Positions 27,017 to 35,946 of a stretch of DNA of 64,000 nt are shown here, one piece after another. A program made the translations under genes and the position numbers. The first letter of the stretch is position 1. Every line of letters starts with the position of its first letter. The stretch comes from an uncultured Blautia sp. (GTDB lineage Bacteria > Bacillota > Clostridia > Lachnospirales > Lachnospiraceae). A model generated the notes under the pieces. The model searched no databases and was not told the origin of the DNA. It was given only the letters and a program-made list of their open reading frames with translations. The stretch is from contig UQHF01000016.1 of NCBI GenBank assembly GCA_900540785.1, positions 10,726-74,725 on the forward strand, written 5' to 3'.

Positions 27017-28026
27017 AGAAGAATATTTTTGCAGTCTGCGACCTGGAAGTGGATTATGCCTGTAATTTTATGGATTACCTGAATCAGAAAAAGAACGTAC
27101 CATTTGAAATCCAGGCGTTTACTACAGTTCAGAGCCTGATTGCATATGGGAAAAAAACACATATTGAGCTGCTGTTAATTTCCGGGAAGGCAATGTGCCG
27201 AGAGGTCCGGGAAATGGATATTGGGAAAATCGTGATCCTTTCGGAGGGAGTGCATTCCCCTGAGCTTGACGAATATCCCAGTGTGTATAAGTACCAGTCT
27301 TCATCTGACGTGATCCGTGAGGTAATGGCGTGTTACGGAGAGGAACGGGCAGTTGCCCCGGCAGTGTTTCCGGTATTGAAGAAGACGACTGAGATATTGG
27401 GGATTTATTCTCCGCTCAAACGCTGCCTGAAAACCTCTTTTGCACTTGCAATGGGACAGATATTGGCAAAGGAGAGGGCGGTTCTTTATCTGAACCTTGA
27501 AGAATATTCCGGATTTGAGGAACTTCTTGGAAAAGGCTTTGACCACAATTTAAGCGATCTTCTGTATTATGTAAGACAGGATAACCAGAATCTGATCCAT
27601 AAGATGAACAGTATGGTACAGACAGTAGGGAATCTTGATTTTATACCGCCTGTGTGCACTCCCTGGGATGTGCGAAGCACAGCGTGGGAGGACTGGGAGA
27701 AGCTTCTTGAGGAAATTGTGAGGGGCAGTTCCTATGAGGTTCTTGTTCTGGATATTGGCTGTGAGGTGGATGAGATTTTTCAGCTTCTGGACAAATGCAA
27801 ACGGATTTATATGCCGGTATTGCCGGATACCATTTCCGTGTGTAAGATTGCCCAGTTCGAAAATCTCCTGCGTATCTGGGATTTTGCGCAGATTTTGCCA
27901 AAGATCACAAAGGTAAGACCGCCCTTTCATATGGATAACAGCTCCGGGGAGGCATATGTGGAAAGCCTTATGTGGAGCGAGCTTGGAGATTATGTAAGAG
28001 AAATTTTAAGGAGGGAGCGGGAATGA
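27013..28026 (+). CDS. TadZ/CpaE-like ATPase-family protein
   Basis: A 337-residue protein starting at a TTG that overlaps the previous stop, with GGGAGGTG upstream. The N-terminal part (about 1-115) looks like a receiver-like fold without the phosphoacceptor pattern. The second part resembles a MinD/ParA P-loop ATPase in which the Walker A is altered to GIYSPLKRCLKTSFALAMG. Then come LVLDIG and CKRIYMPVLPD strands. TadZ proteins place the pilus machine at a cell site. The altered P-loop suggests weak or no ATP hydrolysis. Confidence 0.8.
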   Translation: MKKNIFAVCDLEVDYACNFMDYLNQKKNVPFEIQAFTTVQSLIAYGKKTHIELLLISGKAMCREVREMDIGKIVILSEGVHSPELDEYPSVYKYQSSSDVIREVMACYGEERAVAPAVFPVLKKTTEILGIYSPLKRCLKTSFALAMGQILAKERAVLYLNLEEYSGFEELLGKGFDHNLSDLLYYVRQDNQNLIHKMNSMVQTVGNLDFIPPVCTPWDVRSTAWEDWEKLLEEIVRGSSYEVLVLDIGCEVDEIFQLLDKCKRIYMPVLPDTISVCKIAQFENLLRIWDFAQILPKITKVRPPFHMDNSSGEAYVESLMWSELGDYVREILRRERE

Positions 28027-29213
28027 GCAGAGAAATATTTCGCCGGCTCCGTCAGATGCTTATGGAGCGGCTTGATATGTCAAGAGAGCTTTCGGATAAA
28101 GAGATACTGGAAATGATCGACGATCTGATCTTAAATCATATGAAAGATACCTGTTGTTCGCTGAAGGAGAAGGTGGAGCTTCGCCAGGAGTTATTTTATT
28201 CTGTGAGAAAGCTGGACGTACTGCAGGAACTGATCGAAGATGAAACAGTCACAGAGATTATGGTAAACGGACCGGACGCTATTTTCGTGGAGAGAGGAGG
28301 GGGACTCTTTAAATGGGAAAAAACTTTTACTTCCAGAGAAAAACTGGAAGATGTGATCCAGCAGATCGTGGGAAAGTGTAACCGTGTTGTAAACGAATCC
28401 ATGCCCATTGTGGACGCGAGGCTGGAAAACGGCGCCAGAGTAAATGCAGTTGTGTATCCTGTGGCATTAAACGGCCCCATTCTCACAATCCGGCGTTTTC
28501 CGGATACACCAGTTACAATGGAGCGTCTCATTTCACTTGGAAGTCTTCCAAAAACCTGTGCCGATTTTCTTGCATCTCTTGTAAAGGCGCGGTATTCCAT
28601 GATCATAGGAGGCGGTACAGGAAGCGGAAAAACTACGTTTCTTGGAGCACTGTCTCAGTATATTCCAAAAGATGAACGTCTGATTACCATAGAGGATAAT
28701 GCAGAGCTTAAAATACAGGGAATTGCAAACCTTGTCCGATTGGAAGCAAAGGCGGCAAATATAGAAGGAGGTTCAGAAGTGACCATCCGCGACCTGATCC
28801 GTTCTGCCCTTCGAATGCGGCCGGACCGCATTATTGTGGGAGAGGTCAGGGGCGGTGAGGCTGTAGATATGCTGCAGGCGTTAAATACAGGGCATGAGGG
28901 GAGTTTAAGCACTGCCCATGCAAACAGCAGCCGGGATATGTTAAGCCGCCTGGAAACCATGACGCTTATGGGAGTAGAGCTTCCTCTGGAAGCCATACGG
29001 AGGCAGATTGCGTCAGGGGTGGATATTCTCATCCATTTAGGCAGAATGCGGGATAAGTCAAGAAAGGTACTGGAAATTACAGAGGTATGCGGATTTGAAG
29101 AAGGAGAAATAAAGACAAATGTGCTTTATCAGTGGAAAGAGGGCGAAGGGCTTAAAAAGCTTTCTGCTCTTTTGAACAGGGAAAAACTGGAAAGGGCGGG
29201 AATTGTGTTATGA
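28023..29213 (+). CDS. tadA: TadA/CpaF secretion ATPase
   Basis: A 396-residue type II/IV secretion ATPase. I take the ATG at 28023, which overlaps the previous stop (ATGA) and has AAGGAGGGA upstream; the frame is open to 27972. The Walker A is GGGTGSGKTT at about residues 196-205, followed by LITIEDNAELKI (Asp box), VGEVRGGEAVDMLQALNTGH (Walker B and His box) and STAHANSSRDMLSRLE. It powers assembly of Flp pili. Order and overlaps mark one operon. Confidence 0.95.
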   Translation: MSREIFRRLRQMLMERLDMSRELSDKEILEMIDDLILNHMKDTCCSLKEKVELRQELFYSVRKLDVLQELIEDETVTEIMVNGPDAIFVERGGGLFKWEKTFTSREKLEDVIQQIVGKCNRVVNESMPIVDARLENGARVNAVVYPVALNGPILTIRRFPDTPVTMERLISLGSLPKTCADFLASLVKARYSMIIGGGTGSGKTTFLGALSQYIPKDERLITIEDNAELKIQGIANLVRLEAKAANIEGGSEVTIRDLIRSALRMRPDRIIVGEVRGGEAVDMLQALNTGHEGSLSTAHANSSRDMLSRLETMTLMGVELPLEAIRRQIASGVDILIHLGRMRDKSRKVLEITEVCGFEEGEIKTNVLYQWKEGEGLKKLSALLNREKLERAGIVL

Positions 29214-29974
29214 AAGCAGAAAAAGAAAAGGAAAACAGAGATTACGGCGTGTATCAGTTTACAGGAAAAGAGATTTTAAAATATCTGGGAGAATGCGGGC
29301 TTTTCTGTATGGGAGTGGCGTATCTCTTTTACGAAAGCGCATGGGCATTTCTATTTATGATCCCCGTTCCCTTTGTATTTATGGGCTGGAAGAAAAAGCA
29401 GTGTATCAGAGAGCGGAGGAAACGTTTGAATTATCAGTTTCGGGACGCTTTAAATGCCATGAGTGTAGCTGTACAGGCAGGATATTCTGTGGAAAATGCA
29501 GTGTCTGCCTGTACAAGAGATATGGAGCGGCTTTATGAAGCGGATTCTGACATTGTGAAAGAGTTCCGGTACATAGAAAGTCAGCAGAGGGTGAGTGTTC
29601 CAGTTGAGGAGCTGTTTTTCGATCTTGGAGAGAGAAGCGGCGTGGAGGATATTGAAAATTTTGCCTCTGTTTTTAAGACGGCGAAACGGACAGGCGGAGA
29701 TATGAACCGGGTACTTGAGAAGGTGGCGAGAATGCTTGGAGATAAAATTGATGTAAAAAAAGAAATCGAGGCAACCCTTTCCGCCAAAAAGTCGGAACAG
29801 ATGATCATGAGCCTTATGCCTGCCGGTATTATCGCCTATTTAAAGCTGACTTCTCCGGGATTTTTAAGTACCCTTTACGGAAATCCTTTTGGAATCTGTG
29901 CCATGACAGTCTGCCTTTTTATTTATCTTGCAGCATACTGGATGGGAACAAGGATTGTGGACATTGAAGTGTAA
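29210..29974 (+). CDS. tadB: TadB-like inner membrane protein (T2SF domain)
   Basis: A 254-residue protein. Two N-terminal hydrophobic segments (about 25-60) are followed by a T2SF/GspF domain with NYQFRDALNAMSVAVQAGYS and SGVEDIENFASVFKTAKRTG, and two C-terminal helices (SLMPAGIIAYLKL and MTVCLFIYLAAYWMG). TadB and TadC form the membrane platform moved by TadA. It overlaps tadA by four bases (ATGA). Confidence 0.9.
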   Translation: MKAEKEKENRDYGVYQFTGKEILKYLGECGLFCMGVAYLFYESAWAFLFMIPVPFVFMGWKKKQCIRERRKRLNYQFRDALNAMSVAVQAGYSVENAVSACTRDMERLYEADSDIVKEFRYIESQQRVSVPVEELFFDLGERSGVEDIENFASVFKTAKRTGGDMNRVLEKVARMLGDKIDVKKEIEATLSAKKSEQMIMSLMPAGIIAYLKLTSPGFLSTLYGNPFGICAMTVCLFIYLAAYWMGTRIVDIEV

Positions 29975-29988
29975 CAGGAGATGAGGAT

Positions 29989-31017
29989 ATGTGGCTTCAT
30001 ATTATAATATTCGCGGCGCTGGCTGTCACCGGAGTATGGTGGAACATACGGCGTAAGGAAGAAGGAGAGAAAAACAAAGAGGGAAAAAAGCTGTTTCTGA
30101 TGGTTGCTTTTTGTGGAAATCTTCTGGGAGCTGTTCTTACCTTTCAAAATGGAAAAGACCAGATATATTCTGACGGACACCGCCTGAAAAAAGAGGAGAC
30201 AGGCGCTTACGAGGAGCGTTTTCTTGTATCGGTTGACGGAGAGAGAGCAGGGGATCTGTATGTACAGATTCCGGAAAAAGAGACGGGACAGACAGAAGAA
30301 CCGGAGGAAGAAAAGCTCTCCCCTGAGGAGGAAAGATTACGGGAAATACAGGAGGCAGTAGCCCGCTACAATCAGGAAAAAGAAGATGCAGATTATTATT
30401 ATCTTCCGGAAGAATGGGAGGGAAAGCATTTTACCTGGGAGCAGCAGGGAGACAGAAGTGGAACATTAATGGCAGCCTTATTTCTGGTTGCGGGAGCTGC
30501 TCTTATGATTTTAAAAAGCAGGGAGGAGCTTACGCTTATTCAGAAAAAAAGGGAACAGATGCTTCTTGATTATCCGGGACTCATCATGAAATTTACTCTG
30601 CTTGTGCAGGCGGGCATGACTGCGAGAAAAGCATTTCAGAAAATAGCCGGCGATTACAGAAAGAGGAAAAGCAGGAAAGAGCGGTATGCCTATGAGGAAA
30701 TTCTTGTTGTCTGTTATGAGATGGACAGCGGCGTTTCAGAGGCAGAGGCGTACAGAAGATTCGGGGAGCGGTGCGGGCAGGTAAAATACAAGACCTTTGC
30801 CACGCTTCTGATACAAAATCTCCAGAAAGGCAGCAGACATCTGGAAGATATGCTGGAGAGGGAATCAGTGGAAGCCTGGGAGGAACGGAAGAGAAAAGCA
30901 AGGGTGCTGGGAGAAGCAGCAGCCACAAAACTTCTGGGACCTATGGTGCTGATGCTTCTTGTGGTAATGGCAGTCATTATGATCCCGGCGTGTCTGACCT
31001 TTTACGGAGGGGCATAG
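29989..31017 (+). CDS. tadC: TadC-like membrane protein (T2SF domain)
   Basis: A 342-residue protein. It begins with a membrane helix, then a highly charged region rich in Glu and Lys (about residues 50-150), then a further helix GTLMAALFLVAGAALMIL. The C-terminal T2SF domain has DYPGLIMKFTLLVQAGMTARKAF and FATLLIQNLQKGSRHLEDML, and ends in LMLLVVMAVIMIPACLTFY. The charged insert is longer than in tadB and may be a cytoplasmic contact region. GGAG and GAGG precede the ATG, 15 bases after tadB. Confidence 0.88.
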   Translation: MWLHIIIFAALAVTGVWWNIRRKEEGEKNKEGKKLFLMVAFCGNLLGAVLTFQNGKDQIYSDGHRLKKEETGAYEERFLVSVDGERAGDLYVQIPEKETGQTEEPEEEKLSPEEERLREIQEAVARYNQEKEDADYYYLPEEWEGKHFTWEQQGDRSGTLMAALFLVAGAALMILKSREELTLIQKKREQMLLDYPGLIMKFTLLVQAGMTARKAFQKIAGDYRKRKSRKERYAYEEILVVCYEMDSGVSEAEAYRRFGERCGQVKYKTFATLLIQNLQKGSRHLEDMLERESVEAWEERKRKARVLGEAAATKLLGPMVLMLLVVMAVIMIPACLTFYGGA

Positions 31018-31032
31018 AGAGGAGGTGAGAAC

Positions 31033-31212
31033 ATGAGAAAGCTGCGCAGATTTTTGAGAAATTTTATAAGAGAGGAGGAAGCCGTAGGCGTTGTGGAGAT
31101 CATATTGATCCTTGTGGTTCTGATTGGTCTTGTCATTATCTTTAAAGATCAGCTCACAAAGCTTGTAAAGAGCATTCTTGCAAAAATAGCGAAACAGAGT
31201 AATTCTATCTGA
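31033..31212 (+). CDS. Flp1-like type IVb pilin, 59 residues
   Basis: A short gene with GGAGGTGAG upstream. The product is a basic lead (MRKLRRFLRNFIREEEA), then VGVVEIILILVVLIGLVIIF and a charged tail KDQLTKLVKSILAK. A hydrophobic core with Glu five residues after the likely cut site fits the Flp1-like pilin family. The residue before the cut would be Ala, where relatives usually have Gly. It is the likely major subunit of the pilus, placed where flp is expected, after tadC. It is easy to miss because of its length. Confidence 0.8.
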   Translation: MRKLRRFLRNFIREEEAVGVVEIILILVVLIGLVIIFKDQLTKLVKSILAKIAKQSNSI

Positions 31213-31259
31213 TAACTTTTGTCAAAATATTTTTCAACAACAGAGGGAGGTGTACACCT

Positions 31260-32732
31260 GTGGTAAAAAGAGGAAGCATTACCGTTTTTCTTGCATTAAT
31301 TTTAAGCCTTGTAACAGCGCTTGTATGTACGGGGATCGAATCTGTGAGAATGGCGGCTGCAAGAACCCAGATTTTAAATGGAGCAGATATAGGGCTTTAT
31401 TCTCTTTTTGGACAATTTGACAGAGAGATGCTGAAAGATTACGATCTGTTCCTTCTGGATGGTTCCTGTGGGGATGGAAGTCTTGATCTGGCTTCTGTCT
31501 ATGATAATTTTTCTTCCTATATGAAACCTGTCTTAAAACAGAACAGTCAGAAGCTTTCTGTTGTACAGGGCGGTTTTTCCGCATATCGCCTGCTTACAGA
31601 CGAGGGAGGAGAACCTTTTTATAATCAGGTTGTCCAGTATATGAAGGAAACTCTTGGAAGCCAGGGTGTAAGCCTTCTTCTTGATAAAATGAAGGACAGA
31701 AAGGAAAAGACAGATCAGGCGGAACAGGCAGGACAGCAGGCGGAAAACGGAGATATTATCGAAAATTATGATGCAGAGATGGAAGAAAACAACAGAAAAA
31801 ATGAAGAGGCTCTTGCTGAGGCAGAAAAAAATCCGGAGGGAGGAGAACTGGAAGACGAAGACAATGTAACGGCTCCTCCGCAAAAAGTAGTAAATCCCAT
31901 TTCTATTATACGGAGAATCCGGAAAATGGGTATTCTGGAGCTTGTGATCCCGGGAAATAAAGGAGTGTCTGACGGGCAGGTACAGGCAGGAAGTCTTCTT
32001 TCCAGAAGAGAAAAGCAAAGGGGAATGCCCATGTATGAGCCGGAGAAAACAGATACTTCTTATACGTCGCAGATTCTTTTTCAGCAGTATCTTATGGAGA
32101 AGCTTGGAAATTACACAGCGCCGGGGAAGGGTGGACTGAAATATCAGACAGAGTATATTCTGGGAGGAAAAACAGGAGATATTGAGAATTTAAAATCTGT
32201 GGCAAGACGTCTTCTTCTTATAAGAGAAGGGGTAAATATGGTTCATCTGGTATCAGACGGAACAAAAAGAGCGCAGGCAGCAGGTCTTGCGGCAGCGATT
32301 GCCTCTGCCTTTCTCATTCCTCCCGCAACGGGAGTAATAGAAGCAGCGCTTCTTCTTTGCTGGGCGTTTGGAGAGAGCATTCTCGATGTGAGGGAATTGT
32401 TTGACGGAGGAAAAGTTCCTCTTGTAAAAAGCGCGGCAGACTGGCAGCTTTCTCTTGAAAATCTTGCAGAGCTTTTAAACGGTCTGGATTCTGTCAGAAG
32501 AGGAAGTGAGGACGGCATGAGTTATGAGGATTATCTGCAGGTACTTCTTCTTGGCGTTTCCAGAGAAGAGAAAATTACAAGAGCAATGGATATGATCGAG
32601 TTGTGCGTACGGGAGAAGGGAAGAAAAAATTTCCGCATGGATTCCTGTATTGTGGCTGCAGAAGTTTCCGTAGATGTAAAGGCAAATAAAAGAAAAGTTT
32701 TTAATGTGACAAGGGCGTATGGTTATTACTGA
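31260..32732 (+). CDS. DUF5702 pilus-locus protein
   Basis: A 490-residue protein starting at GTG, with AGGGAGGTG upstream. It opens with MVKRGSITVFLALILSLVTA, a prepilin-like leader and helix whose residue before the cut would be Gly but which lacks Glu at +5. The rest is a large extracytoplasmic region with an acidic, Gln-rich linker (about 140-200) and an Ala-rich hydrophobic stretch GLAAAIASAFLIPPATGVIE near 345-365. DUF5702 proteins occur next to TadE genes in clostridia and are thought to be large minor pseudopilins. The exact role is unknown. Confidence 0.8.
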   Translation: MVKRGSITVFLALILSLVTALVCTGIESVRMAAARTQILNGADIGLYSLFGQFDREMLKDYDLFLLDGSCGDGSLDLASVYDNFSSYMKPVLKQNSQKLSVVQGGFSAYRLLTDEGGEPFYNQVVQYMKETLGSQGVSLLLDKMKDRKEKTDQAEQAGQQAENGDIIENYDAEMEENNRKNEEALAEAEKNPEGGELEDEDNVTAPPQKVVNPISIIRRIRKMGILELVIPGNKGVSDGQVQAGSLLSRREKQRGMPMYEPEKTDTSYTSQILFQQYLMEKLGNYTAPGKGGLKYQTEYILGGKTGDIENLKSVARRLLLIREGVNMVHLVSDGTKRAQAAGLAAAIASAFLIPPATGVIEAALLLCWAFGESILDVRELFDGGKVPLVKSAADWQLSLENLAELLNGLDSVRRGSEDGMSYEDYLQVLLLGVSREEKITRAMDMIELCVREKGRKNFRMDSCIVAAEVSVDVKANKRKVFNVTRAYGYY

Positions 32733-32756
32733 CAGACAGAAAAGAGGTGCAGAAAG

Positions 32757-33572
32757 ATGCTTTTTCAGAAAGAAAAAAACAGACAGAAGAATGGTTCTCA
32801 TAAAGCTGAAACAAGATTGAAAAATAAAAAAGAAAGGACGCGCTCTCTAAGGAGAAAAATGTCTCTGTTTTCCCCGACAGACAGAGATAGACTTTCTGGA
32901 AAAGTGTCTTTCTGCACCTTTTTAAAGAAAATAAAGTCAGCCAGTATGGCGGTGGAAACGGCGTTAGTCCTTCCCTTATTTTTTCTGGGAGTTGTTACCA
33001 TGATTTCTTTTATGGATATGTATAAGATCCAGACGGAACATCTTACAAAACTATGTCAGAGTGCAAAAGAAGCGGGAATGTACGTATATCTCCCGGATGG
33101 AGGAGGAACGGAGGAAATCACGCTGCCTGATATATATGCCTATGAGCCGATAGGCGGGCTTGTTCCTCTTCCGAAGGTGTGGATCCACAATCAGGTCCGC
33201 GTACATGCCTGGACGGGAAAGGAAGCCTCCGGAGCGTCAGGAGACGGAGGAGGGCAGCAGACACCGGAAAAAATGGTTTATGTAACGGAAACCGGAAATG
33301 TGTACCACAGAAGCTTAAGCTGCAGCTATATCAATCTGTCTGTCGAGCAGGTTTCCGGTTCTTCTGTACAGAGCAGGAGGAATCAGTATGGAGAAAAATA
33401 TGAGCCATGTGAAATCTGCAGCAGAAATCAAAAGCCTGCAGGAACAGTGTTTATCACAGGAAAAAGCAACCGATACCATAATCTTGGTTCCTGCAGCGGA
33501 CTGAAACGAACGGTAAGAATTGTAAAAGAATCAGAAGTAAAGGGAATGGGAGCGTGTGGAAGATGTGGTTAG
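32757..33572 (+). CDS. TadE-like pseudopilin with duplicated YH/CxxC module
   Basis: A 271-residue protein. A long, very basic N-terminus (about 60 residues) precedes ASMAVETALVLPLFFLGVVT, a TadE-like helix with Ala before the likely cut and Glu at +5. After a Gly/Ser-rich linker there are two related units. The first has VYVTETGNVYHRSLSCS and later CEIC. The second has VFITGKSNRYHNLGSCSGL and later CGRC. Each thus has Y-H-x4-C followed by C-x-x-C. Such units recall small metal-binding or disulfide modules; the family is not known to me. AGAGGTG lies upstream of the ATG. Confidence 0.78.
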   Translation: MLFQKEKNRQKNGSHKAETRLKNKKERTRSLRRKMSLFSPTDRDRLSGKVSFCTFLKKIKSASMAVETALVLPLFFLGVVTMISFMDMYKIQTEHLTKLCQSAKEAGMYVYLPDGGGTEEITLPDIYAYEPIGGLVPLPKVWIHNQVRVHAWTGKEASGASGDGGGQQTPEKMVYVTETGNVYHRSLSCSYINLSVEQVSGSSVQSRRNQYGEKYEPCEICSRNQKPAGTVFITGKSNRYHNLGSCSGLKRTVRIVKESEVKGMGACGRCG

Positions 33573-34000
33573 AAAACAGCAGTATAATCATAAAAGAAAT
33601 GGGAATCCTCGGGATTTTGGGGTGGAATGCCTGGATTGACATAAAAAAACAGCAGATTTCTCTTACAGCATCAGGGATTCTTGCAATAGCAGGTTTTATC
33701 TGGGCATGGCATGGAAACCGTCTTGGATTTTCTTATTTTCTCGGGATTTTTACAGGATTTTGCGTGGTGGGTCTTGGTGTTCTCACAAAAGGAGAAATCG
33801 GGATCGGGGACGGTATTCTTGTTCTGGCGCTTGGCATGGCGCTGGAATGGGAAAGACTTGTGGTTTCTCTTATGCTTGGACTTCTGGCTTGTGCCATTGT
33901 ATCCGGCATTCTCATGTTTGCGCTTCATAAAGGGAGAAAGACAAGGATTCCCTTTGCTCCATTTCTGTTTCTGGGATATATAGGAGGAATGCTGTTATGA
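33554..34000 (+). CDS. prepilin peptidase (A24 type), second short copy
   Basis: A 148-residue membrane protein. I use the GTG at 33554, eight bases after AAAGGGA; an ATG at 33563 has no good site. The A24 aspartates are present in GWNAWIDIKKQQI (about residue 29) and in GEIGIGDGILV (GxGD, about 87). Four to five helices. It overlaps the previous gene by 19 bases and the next by four. A second peptidase in one Tad operon is unusual. The short protein lacks the last helix of the first copy. Confidence 0.82.
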   Translation: MWKMWLENSSIIIKEMGILGILGWNAWIDIKKQQISLTASGILAIAGFIWAWHGNRLGFSYFLGIFTGFCVVGLGVLTKGEIGIGDGILVLALGMALEWERLVVSLMLGLLACAIVSGILMFALHKGRKTRIPFAPFLFLGYIGGMLL

Positions 34001-34416
34001 TAAAACGCGGAAGCTTTACAATAGAGACGGCGTGCATCATGCCGCTTGTTCTTTTTACCCTTATGGGACTTTTATATCTTTTCTTTTTTGTGCATAATCG
34101 TGCGTGGCTGACGGCGGCGGCATACGAATCGGCAGTCAGCGGCAGTATGGAAGGAATCCGAAAAGAAGGTCCTGTATATGAGACTGCCAGAATAAAAAGT
34201 CAGAGTCTTGGCTCTTCCGGATTTTTTGGAGCAGAGAATCTTTCCACACAGACAGATGCAGGGAAAAACGTTGTCGTCACGTATGATCTTGACACCATAG
34301 GAGAATATACAGGACTTTCCTGGCATCTTCGGGTAAAGGGAGAAGCGAAGGTGCTCCGCCCTGTGGGGTGGGTGAGAAAAGTGAAGGCAGCTTCGGAGCT
34401 TCTGGGAGGAAATTGA
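33997..34416 (+). CDS. TadE-family pseudopilin
   Basis: A 139-residue protein with the classic leader KRGSFTIETACIMPLVLFTL: Gly before the cut, Ser at +1 and Glu at +5, then a membrane helix. A soluble domain of about 100 residues follows. TadE-like pseudopilins are needed for Flp pilus assembly. It overlaps the second peptidase gene by four bases (ATGA), which suggests that the two are made together and may be enzyme and substrate. Confidence 0.87.
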   Translation: MIKRGSFTIETACIMPLVLFTLMGLLYLFFFVHNRAWLTAAAYESAVSGSMEGIRKEGPVYETARIKSQSLGSSGFFGAENLSTQTDAGKNVVVTYDLDTIGEYTGLSWHLRVKGEAKVLRPVGWVRKVKAASELLGGN

Positions 34417-34417
34417 T

Positions 34418-35848
34418 ATGAGGGCAGAATATAAAAGGGATATGAATCATAATTACCTTATCCTTCATGGAGAGGAGGTTCCTGATACAGACTCTTATCA
34501 GGTAAGAATGCTTGTGGGAAACGGAATGCCTTCCCTTTTAAAATGCAGGCTTCAGGGAATCGATGGAAATTTTCTGATTTATTATGATATTACATCAAAA
34601 CAGTCGGTGGCTTCCATGTATGAAACGAAAAAAATGGGACTGGAGGATTTGCGGTTGATTTTTGGAGGCTTTGTTCAGGCAATGGAGGAGATGGCAGAAT
34701 ACCTTATGAATCCGGGACAGCTTCTTGTACAGCCGGAGTATATGTATCTTGATGTAGAAAAGAAAAAGCTGTATTTTTGCTGTATGCCGGGAAAAGCCGG
34801 GGACGTAAGGGAAGATTTCCGTGTTCTCACAGAATATATCCTTCCGAAAATCGATCATGAGGACGGAGACGCAGTCATTCTCGGGTATGGCGTATACAGA
34901 AGAGCTCTTGAGGATACCTTTCATCTGGAATACGTAAAAGAAGAGATTTATAAAGGAAGAGACAGCAGGGAAAAACCGTTTTCAGAGACCGGATATGGTT
35001 TTCAGAGAAGTCGGAGCGAGGAAAAACATATTTCGGAAGTCTGTAGAGAAAAAGACCAATACAAAGAAAATGGTCAATTCGAAAATCAGTATAAAGAGCC
35101 ATCCGGAGATTCTCCCTGGGAAATGGAGACGGTCAGTCCCTTTGAAAACCGCGACAAAGAAGAAGAGAAAAAATCCCCGGTTTCCCTTCGGAAAAAAATC
35201 CTTTTTTCTATATTGGGAGCGTTTGTTCTCATTATAACAGCAGGAGCGTCAGTTCTGGGATTTCTGCCCGGACTGCAGGCAGGAGCGGTGCTTTCCGGCT
35301 GCGCGGTTTTTATGGGAGCAGGAATGCTTGTATACAGATTTCGGAAAAAATATAAAAGCGCCAGGGAGAAGAACAAAGGAAAGCAGGAGGTGCAGAGAGA
35401 ACCTATATGGAAGACGGAACAGGAGGAAGAGAGCGGCTGGCAGCCTGAGATGCCCGCAGAAGAGAAAACGGCTGTGCCACAGACTTTTGAGGAAGAGCCA
35501 AAAGCAAAAGATTTCGGGGAAACGGTGGTGCTTTCCGCAGGGGTGGTACAGGGACCGGCAACACTGGTAAGCCGGGAACCGGGAGAACTTGCAACGATTT
35601 ATCTTCAGGAGGATATGACGGTGATCGGAAAAATGGAAACTGCTGTTGACGCGGTAATAGACCTTCCAACAGTCAGCCGCATTCATGCCAAAATCAGAAG
35701 GCGGGATCAGGAATATTATCTCAGCGATTTAAACTCCAGAAACGGAACGGCTGTCAACGGAAGACTTCTAAAAGAGGGGGAGGATTATCAGCTTCAGAAT
35801 GAGGACGAGGTGGATTTTGCACAGGCGAGATATGTGTTTTTGAAGTGA
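34418..35848 (+). CDS. DUF6382 and FHA domain protein
   Basis: A 476-residue protein, starting one base after the TadE stop. The N-terminal DUF6382 region (about 1-175) is followed by a charged linker, two membrane helices (about 262-310), a second Glu-rich linker and a C-terminal FHA domain (about 390-475). The FHA domain has [14 protein letters not shown] and [16 protein letters not shown], the phosphothreonine-binding residues. It could link pilus assembly to Ser/Thr kinase signals. DUF6382-FHA proteins are common last genes of clostridial Tad operons. Confidence 0.87.
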   Translation: MRAEYKRDMNHNYLILHGEEVPDTDSYQVRMLVGNGMPSLLKCRLQGIDGNFLIYYDITSKQSVASMYETKKMGLEDLRLIFGGFVQAMEEMAEYLMNPGQLLVQPEYMYLDVEKKKLYFCCMPGKAGDVREDFRVLTEYILPKIDHEDGDAVILGYGVYRRALEDTFHLEYVKEEIYKGRDSREKPFSETGYGFQRSRSEEKHISEVCREKDQYKENGQFENQYKEPSGDSPWEMETVSPFENRDKEEEKKSPVSLRKKILFSILGAFVLIITAGASVLGFLPGLQAGAVLSGCAVFMGAGMLVYRFRKKYKSAREKNKGKQEVQREPIWKTEQEEESGWQPEMPAEEKTAVPQTFEEEPKAKDFGETVVLSAGVVQGPATLVSREPGELATIYLQEDMTVIGKMETAVDAVIDLPTVSRIHAKIRRRDQEYYLSDLNSRNGTAVNGRLLKEGEDYQLQNEDEVDFAQARYVFLK

Positions 35849-35866
35849 CCGAGGTAAATACGCAGA

Positions 35867-35895
35867 TTGACGTAAGAAAGGAAATCTACTATAAT
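35867..35895 (+). promoter_or_regulatory. promoter of the hydratase gene
   Basis: TTGACG (35867-35872) and TATAAT (35890-35895), spacer 17 bases, 52 bases before the start. It lies directly after the FHA gene, so the hydratase is its own unit, although no terminator separates it from the Tad operon. Confidence 0.8.
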
Positions 35896-35946
35896 AAAAT
35901 TCATCACAGAAACAACAACCAACATTCATATACGGAGGATACGATT

